This document shows positions 24,710-33,238 of a stretch of 33,238 nt of DNA, in pieces; position 1 is the first letter of the stretch, and each line of letters starts with the position of its first letter. The DNA is from Paludibacteraceae bacterium (lineage in GTDB: Bacteria > Bacteroidota > Bacteroidia > Bacteroidales > Paludibacteraceae): contig JAKSKU010000026.1 in NCBI GenBank assembly GCA_024401565.1, positions 1 through 33,238 on the forward strand, given 5' to 3'. Under the pieces are notes generated by a model that saw only the letters and a list, made by a program, of their open reading frames with translations, did not search any database and was not told where the DNA came from. Position numbers and translations under genes: made by a program.

Positions 24710-26401
24710 CTACTCTCTCTTTCTCTTTTGGATCAAAGAAAGTTCATTAAGAGCAAAATCTTTAGAGTCATCTACATCAAGCAACTTCTTCAGAATAGAT
24801 TCCGCCTTTCCATACTCGCCCATCTCTATCAATATATAAGATCGGCGACGTTGCAAGAAATGGTAGTGGGCTATCATACGTTCGTTGCCTTCAAACTGCT
24901 CTTTCTTTTCCTCAAACTGCTGTATCACATCATTCAGAAGAGACAACGCACGGAAGTCATTTCTGTTGACAAGGCAATTGATGTACTGTTCGTGATCCAC
25001 CACTCTGTCAAGTCCACGGCGTGACACGTCAAGATAGAAATACGCCATCTCCGGATTATCAAGATCAATATAGCAATATCCGATAAGGAACGCGACGTGG
25101 AAAAACAGCCAGCTCTCATTATCTCCTTTATCCATGTGACGCGACTGCTCCATCAGCATATACGCATGTTTGAAATACGACAAGGCATCAAGCGTACGTT
25201 TTGCATCGCAATACTTGTTTGCCCAATAGAGCTCGTAGCCTATCACAGTGTTGGGGCTGAAGAATATCGCGCGCTGGGCATCAGAAAGTTCCTCCTCCTT
25301 TCCAGACATCACTTTATCCTCTGCGTCTGCCTGCATAAACACGAATTCATCGATCTTTTCCTTGCTTGTACGGACATCCACACCTAGCAGCATAGAGTGT
25401 GCTCGCATCTCTGATTCCACAGAATGTTTGGCCGTTTCTCCCTGCGGAGGAAGCATGGCAGTGGTACGGACGAGCACCACATCTTTTGTCTCCGACTCCA
25501 CACGCAGATGGATAGTAAGGATATTTCCGTAAGAATTGTCGTCTTCATCGCTTTTTAGATAGACGAGAATATTGGCAGACATTCTGGACACTTCCACCTT
25601 TCCATCGTCGGAATAGTTGACTACAGGAGAAAGGATAAGCTTCTTTTTTATTTCAGCGACGTCTTCTATTCTATGCACATCATCACCTACAATATCAAGC
25701 ATTGCCACAGAATCAAGATAAATGTCGAACACCTCTTTCAAGTATGATTCCAATGTGACGTATGGCTCGACGGTGCTTCTGCCTCGTTTGAATGGATTTT
25801 GAGTGTCGTGAGAGAGCTCTTTTTCACGCAGCAGCTGCGTCTTGCGATAGTCGCACAATTGAGAATACTCGTCATCTGAAGCCGTGTCTTCCGTCTCTAG
25901 CTCGGCCTTAAGCTCCTTAAGTTTATCGCACGCATGTCGACTGGAACGGAATATCTCGGCAAAAACCGACTGAACATACTCCTTATAGTCCGGCAATACT
26001 TTGGCTATAGGAATTGTCGAGATAATATCGAGATGAACAATTCCGTCAGAAACAGCGGAAACGAACTTGACAGGATGAAGAAATCCGTTTAACCGATTGC
26101 ATAAATCAGCGTAAGTGTCTTCATATTCCACATTATCAGTCGCGATGCCAGGAAAAACTATATGCGAAAAACGCGAGTTATTATATACGTAAGTGGCAAA
26201 ATTACCACCTTGATATTCAAATTCAAAAGTTGAGCCATCCTTATCTGTCATTTTTGTCTCTATGAAGACGATAGACAAAGAGTCGAGGATGCCCGCAAAG
26301 ATTTGAACAGAAGTCAGGCTCTCCTGTTCCACAGATTTAGTGTTTGTCTTGTTGTTTTCGTCTTTGGAAAAAGCATTCTTAATATTATCGAAAAAACTCA
26401 T
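24710..26401 (-). CDS. Unknown protein with C-terminal TPR-like repeats
   Basis: I do not recognise this 563-residue family. No signal peptide or membrane helix is seen, so it is probably cytoplasmic. Residues 30-165 have a pattern like YbjN/type III-chaperone folds (helix VQIFAGILDSL, strands with FEFEYQGG and YVYNNSRFSHIVF, then a helix DLCNRLNGFL and strand HLDII). A middle segment (170-215) is charged and probably disordered. Residues 215-345 could be a second, similar alpha/beta domain (SANILVYLK, LTIHLRVE). The last third (380-550) consists of amphipathic helices with TPR-like spacing (ALSYFKHAYMLMEQ, AYFYLDVSRRGL, YGKAESILKKLLDVD). It stands alone between two terminators. A scaffold or chaperone-like role is inference. 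Confidence 0.75.
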   Translation of the reverse strand: MSFFDNIKNAFSKDENNKTNTKSVEQESLTSVQIFAGILDSLSIVFIETKMTDKDGSTFEFEYQGGNFATYVYNNSRFSHIVFPGIATDNVEYEDTYADLCNRLNGFLHPVKFVSAVSDGIVHLDIISTIPIAKVLPDYKEYVQSVFAEIFRSSRHACDKLKELKAELETEDTASDDEYSQLCDYRKTQLLREKELSHDTQNPFKRGRSTVEPYVTLESYLKEVFDIYLDSVAMLDIVGDDVHRIEDVAEIKKKLILSPVVNYSDDGKVEVSRMSANILVYLKSDEDDNSYGNILTIHLRVESETKDVVLVRTTAMLPPQGETAKHSVESEMRAHSMLLGVDVRTSKEKIDEFVFMQADAEDKVMSGKEEELSDAQRAIFFSPNTVIGYELYWANKYCDAKRTLDALSYFKHAYMLMEQSRHMDKGDNESWLFFHVAFLIGYCYIDLDNPEMAYFYLDVSRRGLDRVVDHEQYINCLVNRNDFRALSLLNDVIQQFEEKKEQFEGNERMIAHYHFLQRRRSYILIEMGEYGKAESILKKLLDVDDSKDFALNELSLIQKRKRE

Positions 26402-26443
26402 AGATTATCGATTTATGTGGTTTGGTCACAACTAAAAAAGAAG

Positions 26444-26471
26444 AAAAAAGTCGGCACAATAAAGTGCCGAC
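26444..26471 (-). terminator. Intrinsic terminator after the pyrE-SRPBCC pair
   Basis: GTCGGCAC (26450-26457) pairs exactly with GTGCCGAC (26464-26471) across a 6-base loop. On the minus strand six T residues follow (26444-26449), then TTCTTTTTT-type sequence. It lies 25 bases after the SRPBCC stop. Confidence 0.92.
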
Positions 26472-26495
26472 ATTATTATAAACTTCTGATTCTCA

Positions 26496-26912
26496 CTAAA
26501 TTTTTGAGTATGGCAACTTCGCTATTGCCTCAGCCACCTTGTCGATTCCCGACTCAAGCATACCGCCAAGCATACTTTTCATCATAAAGTTAAGATCAAC
26601 CTTAAGCGTCAATCTGATTGCCGACTGTACGGGAGACTGCTCCTTAATCTGTGCCCAAAGTTTGAAAGCCATAGGTGAGTTCACAGACTCATAGACAACC
26701 GTATTGTTTGGCTCACGCGATGTGATCTTAAATGACACCGAACCAAATGGCGGCACAGAAAACGAACAAGTATCGGTTGTTGTCTCAAGATCTTTAACCT
26801 TTTCCTCTATCTTGCTCTTGATGCGCTGGATGTTGTTCATGTCGCTCAACACTTTGAACACCTGTGCACCGGAACCCTGCGCGGCTTTTACTCCACTAAC
26901 GTATGACTCCAT
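26496..26912 (-). CDS. SRPBCC (START/Bet v1-like) superfamily protein
   Basis: This 138-residue protein has the helix-grip pattern of SRPBCC proteins: an N-terminal strand (YVSGVKAAQGS), a short helical part (VFKVLSDMNNIQRI), a run of antiparallel strands (CSFSVPPFGSVSFKI, NTVVYESVN, FKLWAQIKEQ, SAIRLTLKVDLNF) and a long C-terminal helix (MLESGIDKVAEAIAKL). The fold makes a hydrophobic pocket for lipids or other ligands. No catalytic residue is recognisable and the ligand is unknown. It begins 3 bases after the pyrE stop and ends before a strong terminator. From memory this pairing recurs in Bacteroidetes, but no functional link to pyrimidine synthesis is known to me. Confidence 0.82.
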   Translation of the reverse strand: MESYVSGVKAAQGSGAQVFKVLSDMNNIQRIKSKIEEKVKDLETTTDTCSFSVPPFGSVSFKITSREPNNTVVYESVNSPMAFKLWAQIKEQSPVQSAIRLTLKVDLNFMMKSMLGGMLESGIDKVAEAIAKLPYSKI

Positions 26913-26915
26913 ATA

Positions 26916-27548
26916 TTAGATTTTCCAGTTAGCTGGATCTTTTCTCCACTCCTGCAATGTAGCACGATCAGACTCTGTGATGTAGTCTGTGTCTACCAAG
27001 TGTGACAATACAGCTTCGTAGTTAGACAATGTTGTAAGAGTCACACCAGCCTCCTTGAACTTTTGCTCTGCTACTGGGAATCCGTAAGTAAAGATTGCAA
27101 CCATACCTACTACCTCACAACCATCTTTGCGAAGTGCCTCAACTGCCTTCAACGAGCTTCCACCAGTCGAAATCAAATCCTCCACAACTACCACTTTCTG
27201 ACCTGGCTTGATGTCTCCCTCGATTAGATTCTCCAAACCATGATCCTTCGGAGCCGAACGAACATATACAAATGGCAAACCTAACTCGTCTGCTACCATT
27301 GCACCCTGCGCGATCGCACCTGTAGCCACACCTGCAACTACATCAACATCATCGTAAGTCTCACGAATGATTCTTGCAATCTCAATCTTGATTAGTGTAC
27401 GTACATCTGGATAAGACAATGTCTTTCTGTTGTCACAGTATATTGGGGATTTCCAACCACTTGCCCAAGTAAATGGGTTTGAAGGCTGTACCTTGATTGC
27501 TTTTACCTTCAAAAGCTTTTCAGCCACCAAATTTTCAACGCTCTTCAT
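26916..27548 (-). CDS. pyrE: Orotate phosphoribosyltransferase
   Basis: PyrE joins orotate to PRPP to make orotidine 5'-phosphate in de novo pyrimidine synthesis. The 210 residues carry FTWASGWKSPIYCDNRKTLSYPD near the N terminus (given here as FTWASGWKSPIYCDNR), the flexible loop with VRSAPKDHGLENLIEG and the PRPP-binding signature VVVVEDLISTGGSS with its paired acidic residues. The enzyme is cytosolic and works as a dimer. Length and start fit; an ATG at 27548 follows a good promoter at 27577-27609. The SRPBCC gene follows after 3 bases. No attenuator-like leader is visible in the roughly 25-base 5' leader. Confidence 0.95.
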   Translation of the reverse strand: MKSVENLVAEKLLKVKAIKVQPSNPFTWASGWKSPIYCDNRKTLSYPDVRTLIKIEIARIIRETYDDVDVVAGVATGAIAQGAMVADELGLPFVYVRSAPKDHGLENLIEGDIKPGQKVVVVEDLISTGGSSLKAVEALRKDGCEVVGMVAIFTYGFPVAEQKFKEAGVTLTTLSNYEAVLSHLVDTDYITESDRATLQEWRKDPANWKI

Positions 27549-27576
27549 GATACTATCTATTTTAACAATTATGATA

Positions 27577-27609
27577 CAAAGGTAGTAAATGGTTTTTGTT
27601 ATAGTGAAA
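27577..27609 (-). promoter_or_regulatory. Promoter of pyrE
   Basis: TACCTTTG on the minus strand (27577-27584) fits TAnnTTTG. TTTC at 27606-27609 lies 21 bases upstream as a near-match to TTTG. The ATG is 28 bases downstream of the -7 box. Confidence 0.6.
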
Positions 27610-27704
27610 TATAACGCTCTCTTTTTTTATTGCTATGCAACACATTAATAGGATCTGCTTTCACAAATCGATATATTTCACCATTTTCTTGCTCGCTTGT
27701 CCTG

Positions 27705-30617
27705 CTATTTCTTTCTGCATATCTGTGAAAACGCGCAATAGCCACAATTCTTCTCCGGCTCCATCGTCTGGACGAAATCATGGTCTACAGAGAATATCTC
27801 CGACAGCGATTCCGACAGTTTTTCATCGAATTCATCGCAGAATTCGTCATTTACCAACACTTCCTCTTCGTTTATTTTAACCTTATATACGATCTTTCCA
27901 TTTACTTGGTTGACAAAATTCAAAACTGGCATGATATCCACGTCTTTCTGCTTATGTACCAGTGATGAATAGATCAACAGCTGCAACGGATAATGCATCT
28001 TATGTCTGTCAGTAAACCCAAGCAGTTTGTCAATGCTTTCTATATTCGGTGGCAATTCACCTCCCGTCTTATAATCGACAACACGTCTTTTTCCACCTTC
28101 AATTGTGTCCTGGCGGTCGACGGTTCCCCCGATGAAAATGCCTCTTTCCTCACCATTTACAATCACTTTCATCGGCATGACAACTTTCTCTTCCGACGCC
28201 ACATAGACAAGATCCTTCAATGATTTATCGACTTCGAGCTGCTTCATCACAAACGCATAAAGCATATCTCGCGCGATAAGAAGATGGCCATGGAACTGGG
28301 AAACTTTTTTTGGCACCGATTTGAATTTGTCTACTTTATAGTAATGGATATTGATGAAATGGTCTATCAGCGTGTAGATATCCTCCTTTTTGATATTATT
28401 CAATTCATCTTTAGAAATCTGCATCGCATTGTTTTTTCTGCAGATTCCATCATAGATTTCCTGCATGACCGCATGGAAAATGGTTCCAAACTCATTAGCC
28501 TGCACATCGTCTTCATTCGCATCTGGCTCTGAAAGATTAAGCACGTACTTGAAATAGAATTTTATCGGGCATTCAAAGTAGACGTTAATTGCAGACGGCG
28601 ACAACGGATGATTCGGCAATGCGTATCTATTCAAAAGATTATTGACAATTTCATCGTCTTTTTTGATCGTCCATGCTTCAGTAGAGATAGACGGTACCAT
28701 ATTTTGGATGTCGTACTTTTTTATCTCAAAGTTTTTGTTTTCCACCAACATTTGAAGCATATACCTGCTCATCTGACCATCACCTGTCTGGCCGTCACAC
28801 GATGAATTGTAGACCAGAGTGACGTCCTCCGCACGTTGTACCAGACGATAGAAATAGTATGCAAACAGTGCATTCTTCTGATCTATAGACGTCATGTCGA
28901 ATCCGGCACGTATCGAGAATGGTATGAACGATGTTATCTCAGCAGTCGGCGGCAACTGTTTGTTGGATGCTGACACCAAACAGATATGAGAGAAATCAAG
29001 TCCACGCGTTTCCAAGAATCCCATCACCTGCAAACCTTCAATCGGTTCACCGCTGAACGGAACTTTTGTCTGCTGTATCACCTTCTGCAAAAGTTTTGCC
29101 ACAAGGCTCACACTCATGTTCAACTCATCACTACAGATATCGTCAGCAAATCTCACCAGTATATTGTAGACGCGGAACAACGATTCCTTATACAAGTCAG
29201 AATACAGTGTGTTCTCTTCCTGTCTCTTAGATATTTCGGATACTATTTTTTTAAGATTATTGATAAAATCTATCGGTTTCACCGAATATTTAAAGAAATA
29301 CGAGAACGTTGCATCGTCCGGATCATCTATCAGAGAGACGCAAGGGAACACATTTTTCTCCGCCCTCATTTGCACTACCTTGTCAGCCACCTCAGGGAAC
29401 GACGTCTTTACATACGGATGGTTGGTCACTTGCTCAATCATCGACAGCTGCACCGTACTCGGTTTATGTTCGTCCCTGTAGATATGATAGACCACAAGAG
29501 ACTGAATCAGACTGGCTATAGGCGTCTGCGACACAGGAAATCCCATTGTGACGTTGAGCGGGAAATCACCATCATTCGGTATAGAATGAAGCACGGGCAA
29601 GAGAAGCGTCTCATCGCACAGCACAATAGCTGTATTTCGATCAATTTTAGCCTTTCCACCGTCTTTTTCAGCCACATCCTTAAGGAATTTGGCCACATAT
29701 CCAGCCTGTGCGCTATCAGACGAGGTACTGACGAACGTAATCTTCTTTGGTTTTGAATAATTGTCGAAAAACGATGCTTCTGAAAGTGCAGGCGGAAAAT
29801 CCGCAATATTCTGTCTCATAAACATTCCTGCCTCTTGAAGCGAATCATCGGCCGAATAAAATATATCGTAATCCCAGTAGTACTCTGCTCGTTTTGAATC
29901 CCTATATCGCTTGAAAAAGTCATGTTCGGTTCGGCTCAACACGTTGAACCCAATAAAAATCAACTTTTCATACTTAGAATCATCGATTTCACCGCCTTTT
30001 AGTTTCTCCACGACATCAAGCATAAGCATTCCTTCGTACGCCAAGCCCTTTGCCTCAAGATGCTCTTTAAAAGCAACGTAGATAGAATACAAGTTCTCCC
30101 AAAGTTTAGCAAAAAGCTTGATTTTTTCATTTTGGGAATCTACAGAGAATGTCTTGAAGAAATGTTCTAGCACCTTTATCTGCGACTCAGTCAGGTACGA
30201 GAAATCTTTGATACGCTGCAGATCAGCTACGTTGGAAAAGAGAGCCAGCGCGTTCACCCGGTTCTTGTCGATATCGTCAAAATCTGAAAGCAGCGTCTTA
30301 CCCCAGAAATAAAACTTGTCAAAAGAGTCTTCCGGACCCAAAACATCTGGTGCTGTCTTCTTAATTGTGAAATAAAGCTCGATCAAAAGGGCTATTTCAT
30401 CCGGCACAACGTACGGAGACATCGAATGAAACAATTCTTGAATTGTGGTAGACTCCGGAGCGAAAACAGGAGAATCCAATTCACCTGCCCAACATTCGTT
30501 AAAAAACAAGACAGAACGTCGGTTAGGGAACACCAACAACGTGTTGCCTAATTCAATGTTTGTTTTTTTCAAGTCGTCGGCAACCAACGACAAAAAGGGT
30601 TTAGTCTCTGTTACCAT
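27705..30617 (-). CDS. AddB-like protein with Fe-S PD-(D/E)XK nuclease domain
   Basis: This 970-residue protein resembles AddB, the subunit that works with AddA helicase-nuclease in double-strand break processing. The ATG at 30617 is preferred over a TTG at 30623. The helicase-like N terminus begins LLVFPNRRSVLFF; no Walker A GxxxxGKT is seen, so it is probably an inactive helicase scaffold. The C-terminal nuclease has Asp834, Asp848 and Lys850 (RRVVDYKTGG). Four cysteines fit the iron-sulfur staple of AddB: Cys683 in FECPIKFYF, and Cys958, Cys961 and Cys967 in NCGYCAFSQICRKK, with the same C-x2-C-x5-C spacing as B. subtilis AddB. An addA-like gene is not in this window. It follows cvpA by 43 bases. 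Confidence 0.86.
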   Translation of the reverse strand: MVTETKPFLSLVADDLKKTNIELGNTLLVFPNRRSVLFFNECWAGELDSPVFAPESTTIQELFHSMSPYVVPDEIALLIELYFTIKKTAPDVLGPEDSFDKFYFWGKTLLSDFDDIDKNRVNALALFSNVADLQRIKDFSYLTESQIKVLEHFFKTFSVDSQNEKIKLFAKLWENLYSIYVAFKEHLEAKGLAYEGMLMLDVVEKLKGGEIDDSKYEKLIFIGFNVLSRTEHDFFKRYRDSKRAEYYWDYDIFYSADDSLQEAGMFMRQNIADFPPALSEASFFDNYSKPKKITFVSTSSDSAQAGYVAKFLKDVAEKDGGKAKIDRNTAIVLCDETLLLPVLHSIPNDGDFPLNVTMGFPVSQTPIASLIQSLVVYHIYRDEHKPSTVQLSMIEQVTNHPYVKTSFPEVADKVVQMRAEKNVFPCVSLIDDPDDATFSYFFKYSVKPIDFINNLKKIVSEISKRQEENTLYSDLYKESLFRVYNILVRFADDICSDELNMSVSLVAKLLQKVIQQTKVPFSGEPIEGLQVMGFLETRGLDFSHICLVSASNKQLPPTAEITSFIPFSIRAGFDMTSIDQKNALFAYYFYRLVQRAEDVTLVYNSSCDGQTGDGQMSRYMLQMLVENKNFEIKKYDIQNMVPSISTEAWTIKKDDEIVNNLLNRYALPNHPLSPSAINVYFECPIKFYFKYVLNLSEPDANEDDVQANEFGTIFHAVMQEIYDGICRKNNAMQISKDELNNIKKEDIYTLIDHFINIHYYKVDKFKSVPKKVSQFHGHLLIARDMLYAFVMKQLEVDKSLKDLVYVASEEKVVMPMKVIVNGEERGIFIGGTVDRQDTIEGGKRRVVDYKTGGELPPNIESIDKLLGFTDRHKMHYPLQLLIYSSLVHKQKDVDIMPVLNFVNQVNGKIVYKVKINEEEVLVNDEFCDEFDEKLSESLSEIFSVDHDFVQTMEPEKNCGYCAFSQICRKK

Positions 30618-30660
30618 ATCCAAATATTATTAAAAACGGGCAATTCCGTCTATTTTAATA

Positions 30661-31203
30661 TCACTTTGCGTCACTCATATTCTCAACTGAATTTTCAATA
30701 TTCTTAGGAATATCAAACAACTCATTAATATTTAGCATTGGAAGCACTGTAGGGGCAAACTTAGTGACAACACCACATAGTATTGAGCCTTCCGAATGTT
30801 TGCCATCCATAATCTTTAGCTTCTCATTAATCGGCCCAAGCACGTTGAAAACGACGCTTATAACCAAAGTATATTTGACAGCGGAAACAAACGCGCCAAG
30901 CAGACTGTTAAGCCAACCAAGACTGACTGCTTTAATCAGTTTCACAGCACACATAGCAAGCGCTTTCACCAATATCATCGACACTATGAAGGCCATGATC
31001 ATTCCCAATGCAGGACAGTATTCCATTCCCACGTTGAAGAAGTTGTGTACAAACTCTGCAAACGGTGCACTATGATATCTTGATACATATACGGCAATGA
31101 TAAGCCCAACCAATCCCGAAAGCTCAAAAATCAAACCTTTCGAAAAACCTCTGATCATTCCAGCTGTAACAAGTAGTAATATTAAGAAATCGAGCCAGTT
31201 CAA
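30661..31203 (-). CDS. CvpA-family membrane protein
   Basis: This 180-residue inner-membrane protein belongs to the CvpA family, named for colicin V production and linked in some bacteria to envelope or bile-salt tolerance. The opening NWLDFLILLLVTAGMIRGFSKG is typical, with four to five helices up to about residue 125 (including GLVGLIIAVYVSRY, IMAFIVSMILVKALAM and ALVSAVKY-like segments) and a soluble C-terminal tail of about 45 residues. The start is TTG at 31203. A stop lies upstream in frame with no ATG between, and the first internal ATG would delete most of the first helix. It precedes the AddB-like gene by 43 bases and follows the infB terminator. Confidence 0.84.
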   Translation of the reverse strand: MNWLDFLILLLVTAGMIRGFSKGLIFELSGLVGLIIAVYVSRYHSAPFAEFVHNFFNVGMEYCPALGMIMAFIVSMILVKALAMCAVKLIKAVSLGWLNSLLGAFVSAVKYTLVISVVFNVLGPINEKLKIMDGKHSEGSILCGVVTKFAPTVLPMLNINELFDIPKNIENSVENMSDAK

Positions 31204-31258
31204 TTTAATTAAAAATTAATAGTTAATGGTTTATAAAGAAGATTAGTTCACCTCGTAG

Positions 31259-31278
31259 AGACGCACAGCCGTGCGTCT
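31259..31278. repeat. REP-like palindrome
   Basis: AGACGCAC (31259-31266) pairs exactly with GTGCGTCT (31271-31278) around the 4-base loop AGCC. The left flank GTAG has no perfect counterpart on the right (GAC). It resembles a short GC-rich palindrome that I recall as interspersed in Bacteroidetes genomes. No T-run follows, so it is not an intrinsic terminator. Confidence 0.55.
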
Positions 31279-31342
31279 GACATACAATTTCATGAACCGT
31301 ACGTCTATCCTCCCTTATTTAACCAAATCTCTCAAAAACAAA

Positions 31343-31377
31343 ATTAAGAATCGGGGACCATTACCCCGATTCTTAAT
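31343..31377 (-). terminator. Intrinsic terminator of infB
   Basis: ATTAAGAATCGGGG (31343-31356) pairs with CCCCGATTCTTAAT (31364-31377), a perfect 14-bp stem with a 7-base loop. On the minus strand the stem is followed by TTTGTTTTTGAG. It begins 23 bases after the infB stop codon. Confidence 0.92.
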
Positions 31378-31399
31378 ATATATCTAATTGAAAATACGA

Positions 31400-33238
31400 T
31401 TACAACTTACGAGCGACCTCAATTGTCTCGAAGCCTTCAATCATATCGCCAACCTGAATTTCATTGAATCCGTTAAGAGCGATACCACAATCGAATCCGT
31501 TTGCAACCTCCTTAACATCATCCTTATAACGCTTCAACGACTGCAAATCTCCAGTGAATACTACGATTCCATCGCGGATCAAGCGTACCTTGTTAGAACG
31601 CTTAATCTTACCGTCGCGAACGATAGATCCAGCGATAACACCGACCTTACCGATCTTGAAGATCTCAAGCACTTCGGCTGTACCAGTAACCTGCTCCTTC
31701 AACTCTGGAGCCAACATACCAGCCATAGCATCCTTCAACTGCTCGATTGCGTCGTAGATGATTGAGTGTAGACGGATATCCACACCTTCCTTCTCCGCTA
31801 GCTTGCGAGCCGACTGTGAAGGGCGAACCTGGAATCCGATGATGATTGCGTTTGACGCAGATGCCAACATAACATCTGTTTCTGAAATCTGACCAACAGC
31901 CTTGTGGATAACATTGATCTGGAACTGCTCTGTCGAACAATTCTGCAAAGAGTCTGACAAAGCCTCTACAGAACCGTCCACGTCTCCCTTGACGATGATG
32001 TTCATCTCCTGGAAGTTTCCTAGGGCACGACGACGGGCGATCTCATCAAGAGTGATGATTCCGTTACCAGCACGCAATCCCTGCTCACGCTGCAGCTGCT
32101 CACGCTTGTTAGCGATCTCACGAGCCTCCTGCTCAGAACCAAGAACGTTGAAGTTATCACCTGCCTGAGGAGCACCGTCAAGACCAAGGATCAAAGCTGG
32201 CTCAGAAGGACGGGCCTCAGTGATTCTCTGGTTACGCTCATTGAACATAGCCTTAACCTTACCGTAGTGAGTTCCAGCGATAACCACGTCACCAACCTTC
32301 AAAGTACCGTTGCTTACAAGCACTGTAGCTACGTAACCACGTCCCTTATCCAACTGGCTCTCGATGATAGAACCGGTAGCCTTACGGTTTGGATTAGCCT
32401 TCAAATCAAGCATTTCTGCCTCAAGAAGCACCTTCTCCATCAATTCCTCAACACCAATACCCTTCTTAGCTGCGATATCCTGCGACTGGTATTTACCACC
32501 CCACTCCTCAACCAAGTAGTTCATCTGCGACAACGACTCCTTGATCTTGTCTGGATTGGCAGTTGGTTTATCTATCTTATTGATTGCAAACACGATAGGC
32601 ACACCAGCGATACTTGCGTGGTTGATAGCCTCCTTTGTCTGCGGCATCACATCGTCATCAGCTGCGACGATGATGATAGCGATATCTGTAACCTTGGCAC
32701 CACGGGCACGCATGGCTGTAAACGCCTCGTGACCTGGAGTATCCAAGAATGTGATCTGCTGACCGTTCTTCAATGTGACGTTGTATGCGCCAATATGCTG
32801 AGTGATACCTCCGGCCTCACCGGCGATCACGTTAGTCTGGCGGATATAGTCAAGCAATGAAGTCTTACCGTGGTCTACGTGACCCATCACAGTAACGATA
32901 GGCGGACGCTGGATCAAATCCTCTTCCTTATCCTCTTCCTCCTGGATAGCCTCACTTACCTCGGCTGACACGTATTCAGTTTCGAAACCGAACTCACTTG
33001 CCACGATATTGATAGTATCTGCGTCAAGACGCTGGTTGATTGACACCATCAAACCGAAGTTCATACATGTTGTGATAACCTCTGTGATTGTCACATCCAT
33101 CATCTTAGCCAAGTCGCTGACAGTAACGAACTCAGTGATCTTAAGTTTGCCCTGTGCCTCACGCTCCTGAGCCTCACGCTCCTCAGCACGCTGACGGATA
33201 GACTCACGTTTATCATGACGGTGCTTAGCACCACTCTT
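31400..33238 (-). CDS. infB: Translation initiation factor IF-2 (5' end outside window)
   Basis: IF-2 is the GTPase that places initiator tRNA on the ribosome. The reading frame is open to the right edge of the window: residues upstream of the apparent TTG at 33112 read as an Arg/Glu/Ala-rich linker, so the real start lies outside. Visible in order are the IF2_N domain around [15 protein letters not shown], the G domain with [11 protein letters not shown] (32861-32884 and onward), [15 protein letters not shown] and NKIDKP, domain 2, and the C-terminal domains with GEQ-type tRNA-binding regions up to [11 protein letters not shown]. At least 612 residues are present. Codon use is strongly biased, as expected for a highly expressed gene. 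A perfect terminator follows. Confidence 0.97.
   Translation of the reverse strand, partial: KSGAKHRHDKRESIRQRAEEREAQEREAQGKLKITEFVTVSDLAKMMDVTITEVITTCMNFGLMVSINQRLDADTINIVASEFGFETEYVSAEVSEAIQEEEDKEEDLIQRPPIVTVMGHVDHGKTSLLDYIRQTNVIAGEAGGITQHIGAYNVTLKNGQQITFLDTPGHEAFTAMRARGAKVTDIAIIIVAADDDVMPQTKEAINHASIAGVPIVFAINKIDKPTANPDKIKESLSQMNYLVEEWGGKYQSQDIAAKKGIGVEELMEKVLLEAEMLDLKANPNRKATGSIIESQLDKGRGYVATVLVSNGTLKVGDVVIAGTHYGKVKAMFNERNQRITEARPSEPALILGLDGAPQAGDNFNVLGSEQEAREIANKREQLQREQGLRAGNGIITLDEIARRRALGNFQEMNIIVKGDVDGSVEALSDSLQNCSTEQFQINVIHKAVGQISETDVMLASASNAIIIGFQVRPSQSARKLAEKEGVDIRLHSIIYDAIEQLKDAMAGMLAPELKEQVTGTAEVLEIFKIGKVGVIAGSIVRDGKIKRSNKVRLIRDGIVVFTGDLQSLKRYKDDVKEVANGFDCGIALNGFNEIQVGDMIEGFETIEVARKL

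Noticed and set aside
28986-29756. Plus-strand open frame of 256 codons
   Set aside because: It lies fully inside the AddB-like gene on the other strand and its translation is rich in His, Arg and Phe with no recognisable motif, as expected for an antisense shadow.
31339-31346. TAATTTTG match on the minus strand near cvpA
   Set aside because: It overlaps the lower arm and T-rich tail of the infB terminator, so it is more likely part of that structure than a promoter; no TTTG box is placed suitably.
32267-32860. Plus-strand open frame of 197 codons
   Set aside because: It is antisense to the conserved G domain of infB; the real reading frame is unambiguous.
1-33238. CRISPR array, tRNA, rRNA, insertion sequence or prophage
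   Set aside because: No tandem spaced repeats, no cloverleaf-like stretch, no transposase or phage gene was recognised on either strand.

Overview
This window comes from a member of the Bacteroidetes, most likely the order Bacteroidales. It carries an RprXY-type two-component pair, a split MacB-type exporter operon, a membrane-anchored AraC regulator and a YbeY whose third metal-site histidine is replaced. Several intergenic gaps contain the Bacteroidetes promoter element TAnnTTTG, in some cases with a TTTG-like -33 box, and Shine-Dalgarno sequences are mostly absent. The DNA looks chromosomal and mainly housekeeping. I see no rRNA, tRNA, CRISPR array, transposase or phage gene.

Layout. Positions 1-838 hold a small AT-rich orphan gene (minus strand) and a 330-bp gap with three strong inverted repeats. 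Positions 839-5446 (minus) form an exporter operon: TolC-like channel, MacA-like adaptor, separate ATPase, separate MacB-like permease. Positions 5618-12614 (minus) form a surface-polysaccharide cluster: two GT2 enzymes, a GT4 enzyme, an O-antigen ligase/polymerase with an extra soluble C-terminal domain, an M23 metallopeptidase-like lipoprotein and a final GT2 enzyme. A TSUP permease and the RprY/RprX pair follow (12666-15748, minus). Divergent from rprX are a Kef-type cation/proton antiporter and RNase HII (15881-18789, plus). A membrane AraC regulator and YbeY lie on the minus strand (18873-20583). Divergent from ybeY are a thioredoxin-fold protein lacking CxxC and a DUF4268-like protein, then a SulP anion transporter (20729-24491, plus). 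The last third is on the minus strand: an unknown TPR protein, an SRPBCC protein paired with pyrE, an AddB-like Fe-S nuclease, CvpA and the 3' part of infB, which runs off the right edge.

How the genes work together. The exporter genes should form one tripartite pump spanning both membranes. The glycosyltransferase/polymerase genes should build and polymerise, or ligate, a surface glycan; the M23 protein inside the same translationally coupled run suggests a link between glycan export and peptidoglycan remodelling, or simple co-expression. Recognisable terminators close the glycan cluster (5580-5610), rprXY (13444-13465), sulP (24570-24609), pyrE-SRPBCC (26444-26471) and infB (31343-31377).

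I did not find a clear new defence or mobile system. The features most worth checking are the polymerase with its soluble C-terminal domain plus the embedded M23 protein, the redox-dead thioredoxin-fold/DUF4268 pair, the unknown two-domain TPR protein, and the inverted-repeat cluster at 547-742.
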